A stretch of DNA of 36,079 nt from Gemmatimonadota bacterium (lineage in GTDB: Bacteria > Latescibacterota > UBA2968 > UBA8231), in NCBI GenBank assembly GCA_028875335.1, contig JAPPEF010000313.1, forward strand, positions 1-36,079, in the 5' to 3' direction. Each line of letters starts with the position of its first letter. Within the stretch, counting starts at the first letter, position 1. The translations under genes and the position numbers were made by a program. The notes below the pieces were generated by a model. The model saw nothing but the letters and a program-made list of their open reading frames with translations, was not told the origin of the DNA and made no database searches. Below are positions 8,902 to 15,813 of this stretch, piece after piece.

Positions 8902-9272
8902 GATGGTTCCTTGTTACCCAACAGCAGCCCTTCAACGGGAATCAGCCGTTGCCTTACGGGATCTATCCCCAGCCTGAAAATCTCTAAAGCTACTGCTCCC
9001 AACAGGGGTTGAGTGGCTTCCGTGCCAAAGACGACGGGTACTATGAACTCTTCGCCTCTTAGCCGCATCCAAGTTTGACCGATTCCGCGCTCCATTCTGC
9101 TGCCGTCGGCAAGTATAAAATTGGCTCTGCTGAGAGGGACCACTCCCAATCTTCGCAGAAGCGATTCCGGCAGCGTGGTGTATGTCGCGCCGGAATCTAC
9201 TAGCGCATCAACAGTCTCAAAGTGCTGCCCTTGCGGATCACCTATTTCCAGTTCGACCTGAAAGGTTCCCAT
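8898..9272 (-). CDS. Retropepsin-like (clan AA) aspartic protease family protein
   Basis: The protein has 124 residues; the ATG at 9272 is preceded by GAGGAG. The active-site motif is ALVDSGATYTTLP with Asp26, and LLGAVALE near residue 92 is the matching hydrophobic-hydrophobic-Gly motif. It has no signal peptide and no second lobe, so it should act as a homodimer, like retropepsins. Single-domain bacterial members are widespread but poorly characterised. It overlaps the M20 peptidase gene by 4 nt, so both peptidases are made together. A perfect TATAAT (minus strand, 9298-9293) lies upstream. Confidence 0.85.
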   Translation of the reverse strand: MGTFQVELEIGDPQGQHFETVDALVDSGATYTTLPESLLRRLGVVPLSRANFILADGSRMERGIGQTWMRLRGEEFIVPVVFGTEATQPLLGAVALEIFRLGIDPVRQRLIPVEGLLLGNKEPS

Positions 9273-9292
9273 GTGCTTAACTCCTCTTCCAC

Positions 9293-9298
9293 ATTATA
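9293..9298 (-). promoter_or_regulatory. Probable -10 box of the protease/M20 operon
   Basis: The minus strand reads TATAAT here, 20 nt before the ATG at 9272. A TTGTAA lies 21 bp upstream of it, which is too far for a standard -35, so only the -10 is convincing. Confidence 0.45.
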
Positions 9299-9352
9299 AG
9301 GACAGGTACAGGACCTATCTTACAATATAGTGCAATAACGGCACGAACTTCA

Positions 9353-9380
9353 GCCAATTTCGCATGACGCCTGCCAATTT
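9353..9380. promoter_or_regulatory. Direct repeat GCCAATTT spaced 20 bp, possible activator sites
   Basis: GCCAATTT occurs at 9353-9360 and 9373-9380, exactly two helical turns apart and about 100-120 bp upstream of the sigma-54 promoter. That is where an enhancer-binding activator would bind. A second short repeat, GACAAT, sits at 9395 and 9404. Binding is inferred, not shown. Confidence 0.35.
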
Positions 9381-9475
9381 TTCCCGGCCGTGCTGACAAT
9401 ACGGACAATGCCTCTTTTGGAAGAAAAAATTCTCAACTCTATATATAACAACGAGATATGAAAAATTGAAAATAT

Positions 9476-9491
9476 TGGCACGGTATTTGCA
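9476..9491 (+). promoter_or_regulatory. Sigma-54 (-24/-12) promoter of hsp20
   Basis: The sequence TGGCACG-GTAT-TTGCA matches the RpoN consensus TGGCACG-N4-TTGCW at every defined position. The GG and GC are separated by exactly 10 nt. The -12 element ends 54 bp before the hsp20 ATG, leaving room for a normal leader. AT-rich DNA lies directly upstream. Transcription here would need an ATP-dependent enhancer-binding protein, which is not encoded in the window. Confidence 0.8.
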
Positions 9492-9545
9492 ATACAACGG
9501 GCAAAGGCCATACAAACCAACCACCACTTAACAAGGAGAAAGATC

Positions 9546-10007
9546 ATGGCCATCAAGACTTTACTACCCAGCGTTCGCGTCAGCAATCGCCCGTGGCGCA
9601 GCCCGTTCGACAACCTCGTGGATGCCTTCTTTGGCGAGGACTCGCGCTTGCCCGTTTTGACTGGCAACGCGGCTTTCAGCCCGCGCATCGATGTCAAGGA
9701 AGACGACGCTTCCTTCGAAATCTCGGCCGAACTGCCGGGGTTGGAGGAGAAGGACATCGAGATCACCGTCGATGACGGAACGCTCGTGCTGCGGGGCGAA
9801 AAGAGCGACGCTAAGGAGGAAAAGGAAGGCAAGTACTTCCGCCAGGAGCGGATCTACGGACGCTTCGAGCGCGCGTTCCACCTGCCCGATGGCGTGCAGG
9901 ACGACGCCATCGAAGCCCAGTTCAAAAACGGTGTCCTCACTCTCCACCTGCCGAAGAAGGAGGAGGCGAAAAAGGTCGTCCGCCAGGTCGAAGTTAAGGC
10001 CGGCTAG
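9546..10007 (+). CDS. Small heat-shock protein (Hsp20/alpha-crystallin family)
   Basis: The protein has 153 residues, with AAGGAG 6 nt before the ATG. The N-terminal arm (PWRSPFDNLVDAFFGE) is followed by an alpha-crystallin domain from about residue 43 to 148. Typical strands are FSPRIDVKEDDASFEISAEL, PGLEEKDIEITVDDGTLVL and GRFERAFHLPDGV, then the conserved FKNGVLTLHLPK. It acts as an ATP-independent holdase in the cytosol. It is monocistronic: its own sigma-54 promoter lies upstream and a strong hairpin terminator follows 16 bp after the stop. Confidence 0.97.
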   Translation: MAIKTLLPSVRVSNRPWRSPFDNLVDAFFGEDSRLPVLTGNAAFSPRIDVKEDDASFEISAELPGLEEKDIEITVDDGTLVLRGEKSDAKEEKEGKYFRQERIYGRFERAFHLPDGVQDDAIEAQFKNGVLTLHLPKKEEAKKVVRQVEVKAG

Positions 10008-10023
10008 CCTGACCTAGACGCGC

Positions 10024-10059
10024 AAAAGGGGAAGGGCCTCGCGCCTTTCCCCTTTTTTT
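10024..10059 (+). terminator. Rho-independent terminator after hsp20
   Basis: A 10-bp stem GGGGAAGGGC/GCCTTTCCCC (one G-U pair) with loop CTCGC is followed by seven T. Preceding A residues extend the stem. On the minus strand the hairpin is followed by TTTT, so it may also stop transcription from the convergent membrane-protein gene. Confidence 0.92.
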
Positions 10060-10082
10060 GTACCTATAGAGAGCTTAGACAA

Positions 10083-10415
10083 TTATGCCTTCCGCGCATT
10101 CTTCAATTTGCCCATCCAAGCAAGTACTACGATGACCACCGGCCAAAACGTAGTATTGATTAAATCGTGTATGCTGGCAGTTATTGCTTTCAGGCGGAAG
10201 TAACCGAGAGAGACATAATCGTATCTTAGATCGAGAATCTCCATCAAGGATGCTACAATTGCGACGGGGATCAAGCATCGCGCTTCAATTGAACCTTTCT
10301 TCCAAAGGACTACGGCCAAGAAAAACACGATCAATCCTACGTGCATGTGGATTGAGTCCTTTGAAAGCTCCAAGATAGAGACGATTACTCTCTTAGCGTC
10401 TTGATATTCAGACAT
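10083..10415 (-). CDS. Small membrane protein, unknown function
   Basis: The protein has 110 residues from the ATG at 10415; the ribosome site is weak. Three hydrophobic segments are visible: about residues 24-39 (HVGLIVFFLAVVLW), 45-60 (RCLIPVAIVASLMEIL) and 84-101 (LINTTFWPVVIVVLAW). A charged loop MEILDLRYDY lies between the second and third. I do not recognise the family. AT content is higher than in the flanking metabolic genes. It is convergent with hsp20 across a bidirectional-looking terminator. Confidence 0.6.
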   Translation of the reverse strand: MSEYQDAKRVIVSILELSKDSIHMHVGLIVFFLAVVLWKKGSIEARCLIPVAIVASLMEILDLRYDYVSLGYFRLKAITASIHDLINTTFWPVVIVVLAWMGKLKNARKA

Positions 10416-10449
10416 TTCCCAATCTTTGCTTCAAGTTTGTTCGCATGTT

Positions 10450-10623
10450 TCATTTGAAAATCGAGTCCGTTGTTCGAAATTTGAGGTTGTCTTTTGTGCG
10501 GATCTCAGTGATGATGTTCCTCACGTCGGCTTGCAGCAAAATCCCAAGTTCCCATAGCGCACGCAAAATTTCGGCTAGGTTGACGCAATCTACCCCGTTT
10601 TCCCGGCAGTGATGTTGGTGTTG
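10450..10623 (-). pseudogene. Possible C-terminal remnant of a PIN-domain (DUF3368-like) toxin
   Basis: A frame without a start codon is open for 57 codons just after the antitoxin, ending at TGA 10452-10450. It contains NLAEILRALWELGILLQADV followed by RNIITEIRTKD. This resembles the end of DUF3368 PIN toxins, which usually follow UPF0175 antitoxins and end with a short helix pair and a final helix. It overlaps the last codons of the antitoxin in another frame. The toxin active-site half would have been deleted. The match is short and from memory. Confidence 0.35.
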
Positions 10624-10949
10624 TCATTTGATTGCTGCTGGCGTTTGATGCGCGAAACGCCCGTTTGCAAGGCTTCTTCGACTTCGACTGTTTTCGAGAT
10701 GCCTTTCGCTTCCAACCCCGCTTCAAATTCAAAACGGTGGATTCCAGCCAATTCCGCCGCTCTAGAGAGCGTTACCTCATCGTGTTGATAGAGTAAAATT
10801 GCGGCATCAAGGCGAGATTCCTTCTTGGTAGTGACCAATTTTTCAAGAGCATCGGTCAGCAACGCCTGCGAGTCGGCATAAAGCCCCACATCAATCAAGG
10901 CGTTTATCTCTTTTTCAAGGTCAGGTGCGTAAATTTTAATCTGGAGCAT
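10590..10949 (-). CDS. UPF0175-like putative antitoxin
   Basis: The protein has 119 residues, preceded by AAGGAG. The N-terminal half (LQIKIYAPDLEKEINALIDV) looks like a ribbon or short helical start. The centre, AILLYQHDEVTLSRAAELAG followed by IHRFEFEAGL, matches the helix-turn-helix-like core of UPF0175 proteins. These are usually antitoxins of PIN-domain toxins. The C-terminal SRIKRQQQSNDNTNITAGKTG tail is longer and more polar than usual and may have been created when the toxin gene was deleted. No intact toxin is present. Confidence 0.65.
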   Translation of the reverse strand: MLQIKIYAPDLEKEINALIDVGLYADSQALLTDALEKLVTTKKESRLDAAILLYQHDEVTLSRAAELAGIHRFEFEAGLEAKGISKTVEVEEALQTGVSRIKRQQQSNDNTNITAGKTG

Positions 10950-11114
10950 GGCTATCTCTCCTTGCTGGGGCGATACTGACGGAGGTTGGATATGTCAATT
11001 TTCCAAAAATGTATTCATAATCATATATCTTTGCGATGACAGTCTCAAGAAGTCCGGCGGCGATGGATCGGCCCCGGCCTGAACAACCTGAAGTCCTGTG
11101 TCTTTACGGTAAAA

Positions 11115-12458
11115 TTAGCACAAGGCGTCTTGTTCGCGCCGCAGTTGCAACGCGAGCGAATCCGGCAAATCGACCATGGCGTAGCCAATGGCGTCGCCTT
11201 GCCGCACGTCTTGTTTGAGCACGGCTCCGCCCGACAGTCCTAACGGCAACAGTTCCTCTTGGCGCGCCACGGTTGCCTTTTCGCTCTGTCCCAATACGGT
11301 GTAGCCGCCGCCGCCGTCGAGGGTCTCACCGGCCTTGAGATCTCGCTTGGCTACGGCGATTACATCGGCGGTGGGCACGGAGCGCGGAGCGCCGGTTGGC
11401 AGGCCGTAGAGTGCGACTTTGGCGATGGTGATGGGGGCTTCAACCGCCACCAAGTGATAGGGGCGGTAGAGGAGGAAGTTTTTGCCGTCGCCGCCTGGAT
11501 GCAGGTCGTAGGTGGCGAGGTCTTCGACGGTAAAGGGATGCTCGCTGCGGGCGACGACGAAGACGCCCATGCCTAGCGGGTTGGCGAGCCGGGTCTTGCC
11601 GTCTTTGGCGACGCTGTTGGCTAGCTCGATGACTCCGCGCTGGCCCAGCAGCCCGCCTTCTTCGGTCAAACTGAACTTTTGCGGGATGTCCGCCAAATTG
11701 CACGACGGCTCGTGCATGCCTCTTATGTCGGGGACTAGCCCGGCCATGTTGGCGATGGCCGTGGACTCAACTTGGGCCTTGGTGCCGTCGCGGAAGGAGT
11801 TGTACATCTTCAAGCTGATGTTGCGCCGCTGCAAGGTCTCCTCGTCAAAGCCGAAGCGCGCCGCGGTGTTGTCGGGTGTGCCTTGGGGATCGTCGGCAAA
11901 GAGGATGGTGCCTCGGCCTGCGGCTACTACTTCTAAGCCGAGGGACCACGCCCATTCGATTATGTTCATGGTCACTCCAGGCTGATCGCCATCGACGAGG
12001 GAGTACACCACGCCCGCGCTGTCGGCCTTGCGCTTGAGTAGAGAGCCGATAGTTACGTCCGTTTCGACGTTGACCATCACGAGGTGGTTGCCGCTGGCGA
12101 TTGCGGCGCTGGCCATGCTGGCTCCGACTGAAGTTGAGCCGGTTGCTTCCACTACTACGTCCAGATTTTCGGCCTGCGCGACCAACAGCCCGTCTTCAAC
12201 GGCGGTGAATTTCCCCGCGTGCATGGCCTCTGCCAATGCCTGCGGGCTATCCGCCGTTTCTACGGCAACGTCTCCGTATCCCGCTGTGTATGCGTAGCGG
12301 GCGCGCGCTAGATCGATGTCGGCGATGGCCGAGACGACCATGCCCTGCATCTGGGCGATCTGCGCGACCAATCCGCCGCCGAATTTTCCCGCGCCGATGA
12401 TGCCGACGCGGATGGGTTTACCTTGCCGCTCGCGCTCGGCGAGCAATGCACTGAGCAT
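11115..12458 (-). CDS. NAD(P)-dependent oxidoreductase with C-terminal SAF domain
   Basis: The protein has 447 residues; a GAGGAGGAATAC ribosome site precedes the ATG. The N-terminal Rossmann fold has VGIIGAGKFGGGLVAQIAQ (about residues 18-36) and the central part resembles homoserine-dehydrogenase-like or Gfo/Idh-like enzymes (VVVEATGSTSVG, LVMVNVETDV). The C-terminal segment from about residue 345 (VIAVAKRDLKAGETLDGGGG) is an SAF domain, as in FlgA-like and sugar-acid dehydratase proteins. Such fusions are associated with branched or acidic sugar catabolism, including apionate-type pathways. The IlvD/Edd dehydratase gene lies upstream on the same strand, supporting sugar-acid breakdown. The exact substrate is unknown. 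Confidence 0.85.
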   Translation of the reverse strand: MLSALLAERERQGKPIRVGIIGAGKFGGGLVAQIAQMQGMVVSAIADIDLARARYAYTAGYGDVAVETADSPQALAEAMHAGKFTAVEDGLLVAQAENLDVVVEATGSTSVGASMASAAIASGNHLVMVNVETDVTIGSLLKRKADSAGVVYSLVDGDQPGVTMNIIEWAWSLGLEVVAAGRGTILFADDPQGTPDNTAARFGFDEETLQRRNISLKMYNSFRDGTKAQVESTAIANMAGLVPDIRGMHEPSCNLADIPQKFSLTEEGGLLGQRGVIELANSVAKDGKTRLANPLGMGVFVVARSEHPFTVEDLATYDLHPGGDGKNFLLYRPYHLVAVEAPITIAKVALYGLPTGAPRSVPTADVIAVAKRDLKAGETLDGGGGYTVLGQSEKATVARQEELLPLGLSGGAVLKQDVRQGDAIGYAMVDLPDSLALQLRREQDALC

Positions 12459-12477
12459 GTATTCCTCCTCGTGTTGT

Positions 12478-12609
12478 TTAGCAAAATAAGTATAAGATGC
12501 TTCGACTCCGCTTCGCTCCGCTCAGCATGACAAGTGTTGACGCTCCATGATGTCATGCTGAGCGAAGCGAAGCATCTCAGACCACTCTGCTGTCGTGTAC
12601 TTAGCAAAA
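12478..12609. repeat. Inverted-repeat element between 9-bp direct repeats TTAGCAAAA
   Basis: TTAGCAAAA occurs at 12478-12486 and 12601-12609. Between them is an inverted repeat: the left arm starts AGATGCTTCG and ends GCTCAGCATGACA (12495-12532), and the right arm starts TGTCATGCTGAGCG and ends AAGCATCT (12551-12577). The left arm carries about 11 extra bases. The direct repeat could be a target-site duplication of a small insertion, though the arms do not reach it. The right copy includes the TAA stop of the IlvD-family gene. Similar GCTTCG...CAGCATGACA repeats are common in environmental genomes. Confidence 0.6.
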
Positions 12610-14280
12610 ATCTAAATCCGCGCCCAAGTTCGCCTGCAATACGCGCTCGGCGTATAAATGCCGCCATCCACGTGTGGGCGCGTCTGGCGCGCTCCATTCG
12701 GCCCGCCGACGGGCGAGGGTTTCTTCGGGGACTAACAAATCTAAGCGCCCGGCTTCTACGTCCAATTCGATCAGGTCGCCGTCGCGGACGAGTGCCAGCG
12801 GCCCGCCGACGGCTGCTTCCGGCGCTACGTGCAAAGCGACCGTTCCATACGCCGTGCCGCTCATCCGCCCATCGGAGACGCGTACCATGTCTTCGACTCC
12901 CTGGGCGGCGAGGTGCTTGGGCAAGGGCATGGACCCGGCTTCGGGCATTCCAAGCGCCACTGGCCCGGCTCCGCGCAGCACTAGCACGTGTTCTGGCGTG
13001 ATGCCCAAGGCGGGGTCGTCAACGCGCTCGGCGTCGTCCGGCCCCTCGAATACGATGGCTGGCCCTCGATGCTTGTGCAAGTGCGGGGATGAGGTGGCTT
13101 TTTTCAGGACGGCTCCGTCTGGCGCGAGTGAGCCTTTTAGCACTACGAGGGATGACGCTGGCCCTAGCGGCGCGTCCAAGGTGCGGATCGTGGTTTGCCA
13201 CGCGCCGGGTGCGGCCACGTTTTGCAAAAGTGCACCGAGGGTTTGGCCGCTGACGCCTATTGCATCGAGATCGAGCATCGGCTCCAGTGCTTTGAGCAGG
13301 ACGGGCACGCCGCCGGCTTTGTCGAAATCCTCCATGTACCCAGTGCCTGCTGGCTTGCAATCGACTAGCAGCGGTACTTGTTGGGCAGCGGTGTGGAAGT
13401 CATCTAGCGACAGGTCCACGCCAGCCCGGCGCGCAATGGCGAGCAGATGCACGACCGCATTCGTCGAGCCGCTCAGCGCGGCCAGCACCTTGAGTGCGTT
13501 GGCAAAGGCCGCTGGCGTTAGTATGGCTCGCGCCGAGTGTCCCTCGGTGGCTAAGGCTACGGCCCGGCGGCCTGTGGCGACTCCGAGCCGCAAGCGCTGG
13601 CCTGAGACTGCGGGTGGAGTAGCCGCGCCCGGCAGCATTAGCCCGAGGGCTTCGGTCACGCAGGCCATGGTTGAGGCCGTGCCCATGACCATGCAGGTTC
13701 CGGCAGTTGGGCACAGGCTCTGCTCGACAGCGGCGATTTCTTCGGCGTCGAGCGCACCGGCTCGGTGCTGTGCCCAGTAGCGGCGGCAATCCGTGCATGC
13801 GCCCAATCGCTCGCCGCGCCAGTCTCCGGCCAGCATTGGCCCGGCGACGAGGTGGATGGCGGGCACGGATGCGGAAGCCGAGGCCATGAGTTGGGCTGGC
13901 AGGGTTTTGTCGCAGCCGCCGAGCAGCACGACTGCGTCCATGGGCTGGGCGGCGATCATTTCCTCGGTCGCCATGGCCATGAGGTTGCGGTAGAGCATGG
14001 CGGTGGGGGAGAGGAGGATTTCGCCGAGGGAAAGGGTTGGAAAGACGAGGGGCAGGCCGCCTGCTTCGAGCACGCCGCGTTTGACGGCTTCTACGAGCTG
14101 AGGCATGGCGCGATGGCAGGTGGTGTAGTCGGACGAGGTATCGGCAATGCCGACGACGGGGCGCTCTAAATCTGTCTCGTCGTAGCCAGCCGAAGCGAGG
14201 AAAGCGCGGCGTATGTAGTGGCTGAAGCCGGGGTCGGCGTAGTGAGTTAGGTTGCGGTCGATGCCGGTGGGGGAATTCAA
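12601..14280 (-). CDS. IlvD/Edd-family sugar-acid dehydratase
   Basis: The protein has 559 residues if translation starts at TTG 14280. Fe-S ligands Cys55 (DYTTCH), Cys123 (GGCDKT) and Cys196 (PTAGTC) have the same 68- and 73-residue spacings as the [2Fe-2S] L-arabinonate dehydratase type. Asp124 and Lys125 are the metal-site pair. The C-terminal DMVRVSDGRMSGTAYG motif holds the catalytic serine. It should dehydrate an aldonic acid to a 2-keto-3-deoxy acid, feeding the downstream SAF dehydrogenase. The TTG overlaps an upstream TGA (TTGA). An ATG in another frame at 14290 would join the gene if one C of the run at the 5' end were missing, so the start is uncertain. A second, truncated copy of its 5' end lies at 16422-16535. 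Confidence 0.93.
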   Translation of the reverse strand: MNSPTGIDRNLTHYADPGFSHYIRRAFLASAGYDETDLERPVVGIADTSSDYTTCHRAMPQLVEAVKRGVLEAGGLPLVFPTLSLGEILLSPTAMLYRNLMAMATEEMIAAQPMDAVVLLGGCDKTLPAQLMASASASVPAIHLVAGPMLAGDWRGERLGACTDCRRYWAQHRAGALDAEEIAAVEQSLCPTAGTCMVMGTASTMACVTEALGLMLPGAATPPAVSGQRLRLGVATGRRAVALATEGHSARAILTPAAFANALKVLAALSGSTNAVVHLLAIARRAGVDLSLDDFHTAAQQVPLLVDCKPAGTGYMEDFDKAGGVPVLLKALEPMLDLDAIGVSGQTLGALLQNVAAPGAWQTTIRTLDAPLGPASSLVVLKGSLAPDGAVLKKATSSPHLHKHRGPAIVFEGPDDAERVDDPALGITPEHVLVLRGAGPVALGMPEAGSMPLPKHLAAQGVEDMVRVSDGRMSGTAYGTVALHVAPEAAVGGPLALVRDGDLIELDVEAGRLDLLVPEETLARRRAEWSAPDAPTRGWRHLYAERVLQANLGADLDFC

Positions 14281-14614
14281 GTTTGGGCATATTCCTCTGT
14301 GCTCTGCTCGTTCGTCAATCTACGAGCAGTCTCGATCAATTCCAAAACCATCTCGATGCCCAGATCATCGTGACTAAAACTTTCGACTCGTCGCCCTTTC
14401 GTACAACCAAGTCAGCTTGGAAGTTGGGAAAGAAGTCGAGAAGCACCTCTGTCGAAACATCGTAGCCCTTGCTCCGATATTCCTGTGCTGTTTTAAGAGC
14501 AAGAAGGTATTCAGCATTGGTTGCATTGCTTATCAAAATGCGATCCCCTGATTCTGGGCGGGTTTGGGAATACACCGGAGCCTGTTCCAAAATCAGCTCG
14601 AATGGTATCGGCAT
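14279..14614 (-). pseudogene. Frameshifted nuclease-like gene (REase_AHJR-like)
   Basis: The first frame from the ATG at 14614 reads 81 or so residues including AQEYRSKGYDVSTEVLLDFF, then PNFQADLVVRKGDESKVLV, and then runs into an unrelated tail and a stop at about 14336. This segment resembles predicted nucleases in which DLVVRKGDExKVIEVKTR carries the catalytic Asp and Glu-x-Lys. Here the expected EVK is absent. Another frame continues GIEMVLELIETARRLTNEQS and ends at TGA, overlapping the TTG of the dehydratase. A deletion or frameshift has probably removed the catalytic ExK. The family call is from memory. Confidence 0.5.
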
Positions 14615-14631
14615 TCACAAGCCTTGTTGTG

Positions 14632-14727
14632 TGACGTTACGCGGCACTTCGACAGGCTCAGTGCCCGGACATGGCCACTGAGCTTGTCGAAGCGGCCGTA
14701 GCAGAGGTGCATAAGGCTGCGTAACAT
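14632..14727. repeat. Small MITE-like inverted-repeat element
   Basis: Outer ends TGACGTTACGC (14632-14642) and GCGTAACAT (14719-14727) are inverted copies. Inside is a 17-bp near-palindrome: CTTCGACAGGCTCAGTG (14647-14663) against CACTGAGCTTGTCGAAG (14676-14692), with 16 of 17 pairing. No coding potential. The right end runs directly into the left inverted repeat of the Rpn unit. Confidence 0.6.
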
Positions 14728-15796
14728 TAGTAACTGATGTTACGCGGCGACTCTACTCGTCGTCTAACAGGTTGCTAAAGGCTTGTAGGCTGGACACTTG
14801 GATGGCCGCACGATGCAACTGCTTGAGACGCAGCCCATCGTCGATGGCACCAAGGCGGTCGGCCAAACCGCGTACGGCCTCCGGCTGAAAGCGCAGTGCC
14901 AACACTTCTTGGATGCTTTCGCGGATGCCTTGCTCAATGCCTTGCTCAATGCCCTGTTCGATGCCTTGCTTGAGGGCCTCCTCACGGGCACTGGCGGTCA
15001 GATACTGGGCAAACGAGGATTCGCGGATGATATCCATGAGCTGCTCCTTGGCAAGAAGGGCCGTGATCGTCTGTGGATTATACGCCAACCCGCTCAACGT
15101 CGCCAGTCCCGCCAGACAATCGGCCCTGTCGGGCGGTGCCAGCGGCAGCGCCGCCACCCGGACGACGCACTGCTCCAACCACGCGGCTTCGGCCTGACCA
15201 GCCGGCGGCTGCATCAGCGGCGTAAACGGCAGCAAGCCCACCAACCCGCCGTCGAGCACGGCCTGACCGCCCAACTCGCTCAGGCGGATGACCTTGTAGC
15301 GGATGGCGACCGGATAGTCGAGATGCTCCTGCCGGTAATAGCCCGGATCGCGTCGTCCGGCGTGGGGACGCAAGTAGAAGATGTGAGCGTACACTGGTAG
15401 GCCATATTGTTCGATACAGCGACCGATGTAGCTGGCCATGCGGCGAGGCATGGCTGGGTCGTCGGTGGTTTGAAACTCGTGCAGTAGCAGCACCTTCTGT
15501 CCGCCTACTTGGATGCGGAGGAGGCTGTCGGTGTGGCGGATGGTGGGTTGCTCGGTGTCGAGCACTTCGACGCGTTGGATGTCGTTTCGCTGGAGGGCGA
15601 AGCGGGCGAAGTCGGTTGGGTGGGTTTGGATGAGCCGTTTGGCGATGGTGTCGAATTCGGCCATGACGAGCAATTTGCAAAAACTGTGCCACGGCAGCGG
15701 CTCAGAGCAGAGGCGGAATCGGCGGTGCTGGAGTGTGTGGGAAAGGGTACAGGGATGGGTAGCTGAGGACCAAAAATGCGTAACGTCAGTTAGTAA
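14727..15796. mobile_element. Putative Rpn transposable unit with 19-bp terminal inverted repeats
   Basis: TTAGTAACTGATGTTACGC (14727-14745) and GCGTAACGTCAGTTAGTAA (15778-15796) are inverted copies with 17 of 19 matches. They enclose exactly one intact gene, the Rpn-type nuclease gene, whose stop codon is 7 bp from the left repeat. The same repeat bounds a non-coding element at 33908-34037. Target duplications are not clear. Mobility is inferred. Confidence 0.45.
14753..15664 (-). CDS. Rpn-family recombination-promoting nuclease / putative transposase
   Basis: I chose the ATG at 15664 (MAEFDTIAKRLIQTHPTDFA), where family similarity begins; the open frame upstream has no conserved sequence. 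The protein has 303 residues. The PD-(D/E)XK core shows the Asp in HTDSLLRIQVGGQKV and HEFQTT as the E-x-Q motif, followed by MPRRMASYIGRCIEQYGLPV. The C-terminal half is helical and contains four IEQG repeats encoded by 12-bp tandem units. Rpn proteins are nucleases that promote RecA-independent DNA exchange and are often multicopy. Terminal inverted repeats flank the gene. Confidence 0.88.
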   Translation of the reverse strand: MAEFDTIAKRLIQTHPTDFARFALQRNDIQRVEVLDTEQPTIRHTDSLLRIQVGGQKVLLLHEFQTTDDPAMPRRMASYIGRCIEQYGLPVYAHIFYLRPHAGRRDPGYYRQEHLDYPVAIRYKVIRLSELGGQAVLDGGLVGLLPFTPLMQPPAGQAEAAWLEQCVVRVAALPLAPPDRADCLAGLATLSGLAYNPQTITALLAKEQLMDIIRESSFAQYLTASAREEALKQGIEQGIEQGIEQGIRESIQEVLALRFQPEAVRGLADRLGAIDDGLRLKQLHRAAIQVSSLQAFSNLLDDE

Positions 15797-15813
15797 ATAA
15801 AAATATAATCGGA

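Noticed and set aside
13400..14290. Second frame over the dehydratase 5' half starting at ATG 14290
   Set aside because: Arg-rich shadow. Only its ATG is of interest, as a possible start if an indel exists in the C run.
14913..14975. 12-bp tandem repeats as a possible regulatory array
   Set aside because: They encode the four IEQG repeats near the Rpn C-terminus and keep the frame.
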